Shown here in pieces: positions 56,291-64,000 of a DNA stretch of 64,000 bases. Origin of the DNA: Delphinapterus leucas (Eukaryota; Chordata; Mammalia; Artiodactyla; Monodontidae); contig NW_022098021.1 of the NCBI RefSeq assembly GCF_002288925.2, forward strand, positions 32,211,484 through 32,275,483, written 5' to 3'. The notes under the pieces are model-generated. The model made no database searches. It was not told the origin of the DNA and saw only the letters and a program-made list of their open reading frames with translations. Each line of letters begins with the position of its first letter. The first letter of the stretch is position 1. The translations under genes and the position numbers were made by a program.

Positions 56291-57029
56291 TTTTAAAGGT
56301 TACTAGATGATTTTCCCCTGCCCTGAACACTATTCTGTACTTTGAGGCAGCAAAAACTTGCATGGTAAACTGCATTGTGCATTCTCCATGTTATGCATTC
56401 TTGCACCATGCTTGTGGTGTTAGGACACAGGATGGTTATCAGTGAGCCAGGAAGCACTCTTCTCAGGTTACCCTGTGTGATGTGCTCTGCATATGAATTG
56501 TTTAATCCTCTTTCTACCAGTTATTCTGGCTTCTGATGAAAGGGTTTTGACTCCTAATGCCCAACAAAGTGTATGCAAATAATGGTGCTGAATTTATCTC
56601 AAGGAAACAACAACAATAAAACCATCCCATGAAATGGGAAGATGCAACTTTTATGATAGCTTGAGTCTCCTTCAAGGAAATGACCATGGAAAAGGAAAGA
56701 AAAATCTGTAGACAATGAGGGATTGGTGCACTTTAACCTAACAATAGGCTCCAAACATTACCTTAGCTGACGCCAGTCTGTGGCTTCTGAGAATTTGAAG
56801 AAAACGAGGAGGATTGATTTCCAATGTGTAATACCAAGTCCCCATTTCCTTAGGCGCTGTGCTAATCCTATCCTTTCTGATATTAATTCCATTCTTTCCA
56901 GGAACATAGGGACCACACCCTGGGGGGAAGTGAGGCAAGAAGTGAGCTCAGAGGCAAGCCTTTGAACTTCACCCCCTCCAAACTAATTTTGGAAGCTTAT
57001 ATGAAAATTCCAAATATAGTACTAATGAT
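56291..57029. other. unassigned sequence
   Basis: No recognised gene. 56440-56530 has a weak MaLR-like look, too diverged to call. Confidence 0.45.
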
Positions 57030-57488
57030 TTAAATTCAACAGTACATTAAAATAATAATTCATTATCTCACCAAGCATAATTTGTTACAGTAAATTTGTT
57101 AATATAACATTTTAAACATCAAAATAAGTAGAAAATATAATAGTACATTCAGAAGAGGTGTTTGATAAAAATTTATTCCTATTCTTAACTTTAAGGTCTC
57201 TAAAAATTAGGAATAGAAAACTATTTTCCTATAATGAATACCTATTTCAAACCAATTGGTAATATCATAGTCAATGGTAAAATACTGTACATATTTCTAG
57301 TAAAATCTGAATGAAGCAATAAAGCCTACTACAATAATTATTACACAAAAATCCCTCTTCTTTATTCAAAAATATATATTAAGCACATACATTTTTCTAG
57401 GCCCTGGGGGTATAAAAATGAACAAAATAAAGTCTGTTGTCTTGAAAGTTCTCACCAAACAAAAAGATATAAAGATACAGCTATTGGA

Positions 57489-57698
57489 GGAGCTTACTTG
57501 GTGGCACAGTGGTTGAGAGTCCGCCTGCCTGCCGATGCAGGGGACACGGGTTCGTGCCCCTGTCCGGGAAGATCCCACATGCCGCGGAGCGGCTGGGCCC
57601 GTGAGCCATGGCCACTGAGCCTGTGCGTCCGGAGCCTGTGCTCCGCAACGGGAGAGGCCACAACAGAGAGAGTCCCGTGTATTGCAAAAAAAAAAAAC
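57489..57698 (+). mobile_element. CHR SINE, short form, with altered 5' end
   Basis: The head is mutated to ggagcttacttggtgg, and a CCTG repeat (gcctgcctgccgatg) adds four bases to the tRNA-like head. The TSD is agatacagctattgga (57473-57488) and agatatagctattgga (57699-57714), 15 of 16 identical. Confidence 0.95.
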
Positions 57699-57942
57699 AG
57701 ATATAGCTATTGGAAAGGAGAAAGAAAATTATTGTTACTTACAAATCATGTAAGTTTACGTAGGCAGTAGTTTGTGTAGAAAATATCAGATAATAAACTG
57801 AAAATGAACTAGAATTAATAAGTGAAATTAAAAACATAAATGCCTCCAAATTAATATTGGGAGGAAATGTTATGCATAAAGTAATAAAAAGATAAAATAA
57901 CTAAGTACCTTACCAAGGAATATGCAGACACCAGAATGAATG

Positions 57943-58686
57943 TGAAGAGTACTAGAATACGCCACCCCAAAATATGCCTCTTTGGCATATGGATTATTTG
58001 GGGCCAGACTACTGAGATCCAGCAAAGGCAGGGCAATCTATTTACCTCTCCCTAACTGCCTAAAAATAGACCACAGTTGACTCTTGAACAACTCAGGGGT
58101 CAGGGGCGCCAACCCTTCAAGCTGTGGAAAATCTGCGTATAAATTATAGTCTGCCCTCTGTATCCACAGTTCTGCATCCATGGATTCAACCAACAGTGGA
58201 TCATGTAGTACTGTAGTATTTACTATTGAAAACAATCCACATATAAGTCAATGCACACAGTTCAAACCATGTTGTTCAAGGGTCAACTGTAGAAACATCC
58301 CCTTTTATAAAGGAAATTTTCATTTGTAAAGGTGTCTCCACACCCAGAAGAAAGCTACCCCTGAGATAATCCTTATCACCTGAGACTCTTACCGGCATAA
58401 GACAACACTTATTTACCATCTATTTTCTCCCCTCACCTTCCTATATAACTTGCCTCTTTGCCCTGAAGCCCCAAACCCCTTTTTCTTCGTTAAGTGTCAG
58501 ATGGTATAGAGCCTCAATCATCTGGCTACCATTTTGAGTCTCGTTTCTTTACAAAACTCTGGACATCAGTCATCATAAGTAATGAAAATTGTTTTTTCTC
58601 TCTTTAATGTCTTTACCAGTGTGAATCTCAGGCCCTAGCCATTGAACCTATGAAGGCAGAGGAAGAGGGTTTTTTCCTCCCCTACA
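57943..58686 (+). mobile_element. ERV1-like LTR in the L1, holding a MER8-type element
   Basis: Begins near tgaagagtactagaatacgc, includes 'accccaaaatatgcctcttt', TATA-like cctatataact (about 58440) and 'cagatggtatagagcctcaa', and ends tttttcctcccctaca. The flanks aatg (57939-57942) and agtg (58687-58690) are a likely 4-bp TSD. The L1 ORF2 reading resumes directly after it. A DNA transposon sits at 58074-58289. Confidence 0.75.
58074..58289. mobile_element. MER8-type Tigger MITE
   Basis: The inverted termini are cagttgactcttgaacaac and gttgttcaagggtcaactg. Inside, 'ctgccctctgtatccacagt' and 'tgcatccatggattcaacca' are the MER2-related core typical of MER8. TA follows the right end (58290-58291), and the left TA has become CA. 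It lies inside an LTR inside an L1. Confidence 0.85.
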
Positions 58687-59375
58687 AGTGAAACTATAAA
58701 GTCTACAGAAAGATCCCAAAGAAAATATGACTAAGTGGAAAGGCACACTAACTAATCTCAATTTCTTCCAAAATAATATATATAGCTTGAATACACTATC
58801 AATTAAAAGAGCAATGACTTTTTAAAAAATTTGACAGACATGATTCTAAATTTAATCTGAAAAATTAAAAAGCAAGACTACCTGAGAAAATCTTGAAAAA
58901 GCTAAATGATAAAGGAGGGGTTTCTTTACCACATATTTTAAATCTTCAGAGCTACAGTAATAATTTTTCAAGTGTCTAATTCTGAGAAAATATTCAGACG
59001 AAACAATAGAACTGCAAATTTATAGGATAAGGAATAAATTATTCAATAAATAATTTTGGTTACATCAACAATTTAGAAACAATCCATTTAGAACCTCACA
59101 TTACAGATGAATTTAAAAAATTAAACATAAAAATAAGTTACTCAAAAAGTTAAAATATAATTATGCCAAGACCCAGAAACTATACTCTTAGGTGTACAGC
59201 AAAATAATCAAAAGCAGATATTCAAACAAACACTTGTACACAAATGTTCACAACAGCACTATTCACAATAGCCAGAAGTGGAAACAACCCAAATGTATAC
59301 CAATGGATGAATGGTTAAAAATATATGGTATATCATATAATGAAATATTATTCATACAAAGGATTGAAGTGGTTA

Positions 59376-59914
59376 TGTTACCAGAGTTGCCACCAGACCC
59401 TTGCAAAACCCCTCCCTTGAAAAGGAGCTAACATATATTTTTAAGTCACAGGTCTGTACACAAAGAAAGGAAGCTATAGGAAGAACCAGAGAGAACCAGC
59501 TAAAACCAAGATGGGATTAATCTGACCTCCAGCTGACCCTGAGTCTCATTCTACACTGATTTTACTACATTAGCTAACACACCTACAAGCACCACAATGG
59601 GAATTCAGTGACCAAAAAACCATTTCCAGGAAAGCCCTGCCTCTCTCCCAGAAAACTAATGCCTATGCCTCCCCATCATTAGTCTCACTCTTCCCCATAA
59701 TGTCCTTAGTCCTTAAAATAAATTCCTCTCACCATTAAGGAGAGAAGTTGATTTGTGAAATAAATTCCCACTTCTCCAGTCTCTGGCCATTGAATAAAAC
59801 TTGCATTGCTTCAATCTCAGTTTTGGTTTCATTTTTGGCTGCATGAACCCAACAGAAAAAGAAGGCAGAAGCCTAGGGCTCAAGCAGGGGTCCATATGAC
59901 TTAATTTGGTAACA
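59376..59914 (+). mobile_element. solo LTR with 7-bp inverted termini, in the L1
   Basis: Begins TGTTACC and ends GGTAACA, exact inverse copies. It is flanked by a perfect 4-bp TSD, gtta, at 59372-59375 and 59915-59918. AATAAA is at 59793-59798. At 539 bp it looks complete, and no internal retroviral sequence is present. The L1 3' UTR continues directly from 59915. Confidence 0.9.
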
Positions 59915-59953
59915 GTTATACATGCTCCAAGATGGATGAACCTAAAAAATATT

Positions 59954-60541
59954 TGTTGGGGAGGAAGAGTTTTTCCTCTACCCTTCTAGGGTCTACTGGC
60001 TGGTCTAAGAATTAACTGACATGAGGCGGATTTTCTCCTGTTGGAGAAAATCAAACAAAAGTTTAATAGCATGCATACATGGGAGAGACCAAACTGAATA
60101 ACTCCCCAAAACTAACTAACTCCCCAAAATGGCTGACACCCTCACCTTAAATACCATCTTTAGCTAAAAACAAAAGAGGTTGTTGGGCCTAGGGATGTGG
60201 GGCTTCCAAGGGAAGGAAAGCAATTCATGTGGAGATGGAAAAGCAAATGTTTGGTAAACAAATGTCTGCTGGGCTATTCAGAGACAGTGGGACAAAGAGA
60301 GTAATTTTAACAAATAGACTTTGCTGGGTTCCTCTCTGTTGACCACATTTATCTAGTTCATATTATCTATGGTGATGGCTCCCTTGGTGGAACAGGTCCT
60401 ACATTCTTCTGGGCAGTTATGGAGAAGGTCAAAGGTTCTTCCTGAGTCTTTGGGGTCTTAAAAATAATCTGCCTGGATTAATCCTCATGCCAAAGAAACA
60501 CATTTTGTGGTGGCAAGTTTTGCTCCATACACATTATACTA
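59954..60541 (-). mobile_element. solo LTR (minus strand), in the L1
   Basis: On the minus strand it begins TGTATGGAGC and ends CCCCAACA, with the polyadenylation signal ATTAAA at plus-strand 60062-60067. The flanks tatt (59950-59953) and catt (60542-60545) are the TSD. The undisturbed L1 consensus 'gaaaacattatgctaag' shows that catt was the original target and the left copy has mutated. Confidence 0.85.
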
Positions 60542-60668
60542 AGTCATATAGTTTATAAATTAAATGGTTATTCATATATGTAAAATATATACATAATACA
60601 TTAAAATATATAATAAATATGTATAATAAAATGATTAGTTATGTGAATTTCACCTCAATAAAAATGTA

Positions 60669-62299
60669 AGTATATAAAATTACAGAAAAAAACATGGATG
60701 CATATGCTCTAAAATCTGGATTTGGAGGAGCTTTCTATATATAAAATCATGAAAGAAATCAAAGGAAAGGATGAATACATTTGATGGGTGAAAATATTTA
60801 TAATTTGGTGAGTCAAACTAAATAAGAAAATGTACTATATAGATAGGATTCTGAAAAAATATGAGTCATTATGTCTCCAAACTTGCGGGCCCTCCCCCAT
60901 TTATAACTCTTCTCTGGTTCTCTAACCTCTTGTTAATCTGATCTAAAGAACCAGTTGAAAGACTATCAGACATATACATAAAATTTGTTTCACACCTTGC
61001 CAACAGCATGAAATAAGCCTTAGTATAGGGTTTTTGAAGACACTATTTATGCCCACAAAGTGTTGAATTTAAAAAGGAGCAGATCATAGCAAGATTTGTC
61101 ACAAGTCTTACTTTGGTTCACCTATAAACAGATTTTATTAGATTTTTATTTAGATGCTCTGGGCAGATTGTTTAATTTTGAAATTAAGTTTCCAGGTTGG
61201 CAGTGGAGTTTTAAATACTTGAATTCTAGAAAGGCAGCAGCTTTTAACCTTTGTATTTCTCTTTTAAAAGCTAATTAGGAAATCAAACCCCAAAGGACTG
61301 AACCCATAAAATGTTGGCTTTGTAATACTGATGGAACAATTTAAGTCACCTGCTATTTTGGTGTCATCTGATTAGTCACTGGAATGAGATATTCAAAGAA
61401 ATCTTAAAAGATTTTTAAAAATAATTTAGGAGCTCCACCGCCTTGGTTAATATTAGAAACTATTGCTTGGAAAATTAAATCTGAATAGAGAAGTATTTTA
61501 GACTTTCTTATCACTCCCGGCTAAATGTTTCCTTAATTTATTATGCACTTGATCAGTCGGTAAACTTTGGTGATAATTCCTAGCTGTGGTGTCAGCTGGA
61601 GCTCCAGAGCCTGCCCATTATCTCTGTGGGTGCCCTGGCGCCCCGTGGGCACTCACCACAAACAGCTGGAGTCCACTGAGGGGAAAAAAGAGCACTAAAG
61701 CTCTTTCTACCTCCAAAGGCATTTCCAGCCTGGGAGCACTTGAAATGCTCAGCGACATTCAAAATTCCCCTTTCCTTCAGCAGAAGGTTCCATTTACAGC
61801 TATGATCTTCGACCTCTTCAAATGAGTCTAAAATACCTCCTGACACTGAGGTAATTTTTTTCCCCTTTTATCTTAAATATGGCCAGGATCCTATGAAATC
61901 CCAATGTGCAGGGTGACCCAGGTATGTGTGCCTCAGGGATGAGCTTCCTAGGACTCCACTGTCAGCATCTCCATTTGAATTTTCTTCTCTTAAATACCAA
62001 TCGTGTGAAGCATATTTCTCGTTAATTTAATCCTCAAGAACAAACAGATTTTTTTTTCCATTCGACAAGTGGAACTACTAAAAGTGAGCAAAACCCTGTG
62101 GGGCCCTCCCAGTACAAATCTTTCGGTGTCTCCATTTTTTTATCTGTAGGAAATAGCCTTCATTCAACCTCCTTGACCTTCCCTGAGTTCCAAAGGGCAG
62201 GTTCAAACAGTTGCTAATCAGGGAAGGCAGGGGCCGCAGAGACAAGGGAGGAGCAGACAAGAAACAATAGTGCAGCAATGGGGAAAGGGTCCTAGTACC
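60669..62299. other. repeat-poor block, candidate conserved non-coding DNA
   Basis: About 1.6 kb. 60690-60850 may be a decayed L1 bit. From 61060 on no repeat is recognised. 61290-61600 is AT-rich with ttaatttattatgcac and ctaattagg. 61590-61700 turns GC-rich (ctggcgccccgtgggcac). Overlapping 79- and 84-codon frames on opposite strands at 61586-61846 have no domain. Confidence 0.4.
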
Positions 62300-62585
62300 T
62301 CCTCAAAGCATATACATAACAGTCTGCTACAGAGCTCTGAGTCACACAGGAACTAGGGCCTCCAATCACGTGTTGGATGGTAACTTCAGTCTGAGCACAA
62401 GCAGTGGACCCCAGACTAGTTGGAACCAGAAGGCTGATGATTGATATTCCTGGAGCACCGCCCTGTTACCTCACCACCAACCAATCAGAAAAAAGTCACA
62501 CACCCTGCAGCCCTCTCCCCAGATTTTGCCCATAAAAGCTCTTCCCTGAAGACTAATAGAAATTTTGGGCTCCTAGAAGTGCTTA
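62300..62585 (+). mobile_element. old LTR fragment
   Basis: It has CCAAT and TATA-like promoter spacing (accaaccaatcagaaaa, then ttgcccataaaagc) after 'accccagactagttggaacc' and 'gatattcctggagcaccgcc'. This fits an old ERV LTR, whose family I cannot name firmly. The ends were not found. Confidence 0.5.
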
Positions 62586-62859
62586 GGAGAGGTGTATGTG
62601 CCAAGGAGTAATTAAACAATATGTGTGGATGGCAAATGAGAAGCCTACAGGGGAAGAGTAGGCTTACAAAGGAGGGTGGGCTTCATTCTGCTTTGAGGTC
62701 CGTGAGTCAGAGATGAAATGGATCTTCAAAGGTAAAGGATTTTGCTTATAGATATGAAGAGGAAGAGAACAAAGCATTCCTGACTGTGGCCACTAGTCTC
62801 CAAAGACCATCACCATCAATTCCCTCCCACCTCATACCCGAATGATGTTTGTTCCATCA
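62586..62859. other. unassigned sequence
   Basis: No recognised repeat or gene. Confidence 0.5.
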
Positions 62860-63314
62860 AGAGTTGGATCTAATTTCCCAACCATTGAATATGGGCCGAT
62901 CTTAGTGACCCATTCTAACTAGTAGAAAGGGGCAGAGGTACACTGTGCAACTTCCAAAACCAGATTTAAAAAGGCCATGCCACCTCTACCTAGTGTGTGT
63001 GAGGTGCTTGCTTTTGGAACCCAGACACTATATATTATGAGGAAGCCCAGGCCTCATGGGGGAACCTGTGTGGACAGGAGCCAAGGATCCCAGCTGTCAG
63101 CCCTGGCTGAGCCCACAGCCACTATGTATTGCCACACATATAAATGAGGAAAACTTTGAGGTGACTCCAGCCCCAGTGACTGTCTGACTTCAGCCTCATG
63201 AGAGAACACAGGTGAGAATCACCTAGCTGAGCCCAGTCATCCTCTACCACCCTGAGTGAAAATAATTGTGTGTAAATGACTGTTGTTTTTAAGCCAGAGT
63301 ATTTTGGGGTGTTT
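62860..63314 (+). mobile_element. MLT1-type MaLR LTR, cut by a younger LTR
   Basis: The phrases 'gcttgcttttggaacccaga', 'gaggaagcccaggcctcatg' and the 3' motif 'gactgttgtttttaagccag' + 'agtattttggggtgttt' are typical of MLT1 LTRs. The last bases of the element are interrupted at 63315 by the ERV1-like LTR. Confidence 0.75.
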
Positions 63315-64000
63315 TGAAACAGGAGGGAAGGGGGCAGGGCACAACTTTTAAAAGAATGACATAGCCATAGGACATGAAAAAAACTGGTTAGAATGAACTA
63401 GGTCCAAGATGGCAGAAGATTCTACTTCCAGTAGACCTTGAGCTTCATTAAACACTCATTGTAATGCATATCCATGCTAAATGACACACCCACAGGCACC
63501 ATGACAGTTCTGAGGCCAACCATAAAAGGCCAAAAAGTGGGTAATAGCCCTATTTCTGGAAATCTACACCCCTTCTCCAAAATAGTTGGGATAATCCTCC
63601 CACTCATTAGCCTATGAAATTACCCAGCCCATAAAAACTACCCCATATTTTGGGGCCTCTCGCCTTCTGAGATGGCTCACGCTCTGTCTGTGGAGTATGT
63701 TTCTCCCAGGGCCATTCTTACCTTTTGAGATGGACCACGTTCTGTCTATGGAATGTGTATCTCTCTAAAAGAAATCCACTTCTCACCTATCACTTTGTCT
63801 CTCACTGAATTCTTTCTGTGACAAGACATCAAGAACCTGTGCTTGGGCTTCCCTGGTGGCACAATGGTTGAGAGTCCACCTGCCGATGCAGGGGACACAG
63901 GTTCGTGCCCCGGTCCGGGAAGATCCCACATGCCACGGAGCGGCTGGGCCCGTGAGCCATGGCCACTGAGCCTGCGCGTCTGGAGCCTGTGCTCCGCAAC
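63315..64000 (+). mobile_element. ERV1-like LTR, second copy, runs off the window
   Basis: Starts TGAAACAGGAGGGAAGGG like the 50434 copy and follows it closely. It entered the MLT1 after gttt (63311-63314), the likely TSD. A TATA-like cataaaaac lies at 63630. Unlike the first copy it has a roughly 58-bp duplication at 63663-63770, and its AATAAA is changed to aaaagaaa. A CHR SINE interrupts it at 63845. The 3' end lies beyond the window. Confidence 0.85.
63845..64000 (+). mobile_element. CHR SINE, short form, partial at window end
   Basis: Head gggcttccctggtggcaca and B box ggttcgtgcc. The body is cut by the end of the window before the A-tail. It is inside the second ERV1-like LTR. Confidence 0.95.

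Larger units (their letters stand above)
57030..60668 (+). mobile_element. old L1M element, ORF2 to 3' end, with four later insertions
   Basis: Colinear L1 pieces: 57030-57340 (ORF2, 'tcatagtcaatggtaaaata'), 57699-57942, 58687-59160 ('aatcttgaaaaagctaaatg'), 59160-59375 (3' UTR, 'cactattcacaatagccaga'), 59915-59953 ('catgctccaagatggatgaa') and 60542-60668 ('gtgaatttcacctcaataaa'). The breaks are filled by a CHR SINE, three LTRs and probably a small old repeat at 57355-57470. The L1 itself is decayed, with many stops. Confidence 0.8.

Noticed and set aside
61586..61846. Overlapping 79- and 84-codon frames on opposite strands
   Set aside because: Neither has a domain or splice context. The segment is better explained as GC-rich non-coding DNA, and this was kept only as a candidate regulatory block.
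50434..64000. The two related LTRs as the ends of one 13-kb provirus
   Set aside because: The first LTR has a matching TSD on both sides, so it is a separate solo LTR. The sequence between them is L1, MER5, SINE and other LTRs rather than retroviral genes.
1..64000. Bacterial or viral contamination, or an integrated gene cluster
   Set aside because: Mammalian repeats occur throughout at normal density, and no prokaryotic gene organisation, ribosome-binding sites or intact viral genes are seen.

Overview
The window looks like a stretch of a cetacean nuclear genome, most likely a toothed whale, with no protein-coding gene that I can support. The main evidence is 13 copies of the CHR family of tRNA-derived SINEs, which cetaceans share with hippos and ruminants. 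Eleven are the short deleted form (about 205 bp, A-tailed, with clear target-site duplications) and two are the longer form. I see no Bov-tA, BovB or pig PRE-1 elements, which argues against a ruminant or a pig. The composition is AT-rich, there is no CpG island, and every long open frame is either an antisense reading of a repeat or a chance frame.

Layout. 1-9.9 kb: an antisense L1 split by a SINE, a Tigger DNA transposon, an AT microsatellite, an old MaLR-like LTR, and a MER5-type element that contains a 100-N assembly gap. 9.9-14.5 kb: mostly unassigned sequence with one long-form CHR SINE. 14.5-20 kb: an LTR, a 75-bp L1 insertion, MIR, a MER1-type hAT, and a repeat-poor block rich in homeodomain-type sites. 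20-24 kb: a HAL1 element holding a hAT MITE, then an L1 that a younger L1 with an inverted 5' part has entered. 24-33 kb: old LTRs, MIRs, L1 pieces and an ancient CR1/L3-type LINE. 34-35.6 kb: a MER2-type Tigger split by an L1 that carries a SINE. 36-46 kb: low-copy sequence, a small unidentified retrocopy with a 3' hairpin, two back-to-back SINEs and an internally deleted L1. 46-57 kb: a short coding-like but broken stretch, old L1s, two MER5 elements and a solo LTR split by a long CHR SINE. 57-60.7 kb: one old L1 interrupted by a SINE and three LTRs, one of which holds a MER8-type element. 60.7-64 kb: a repeat-poor block, LTR fragments, and a second copy of the 50-kb LTR that runs off the window edge.

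Nothing here works together as a pathway or operon. The locus reads as an intergenic region (or a very large intron) whose history can be followed through nested insertions. The parts most likely to have a host function are five repeat-poor blocks with clustered homeodomain or POU-type motifs, proposed only as candidate conserved regulatory DNA. Family names come from recognising consensus sequences by eye, and the boundaries of old repeats are approximate unless a target-site duplication (TSD) is given.
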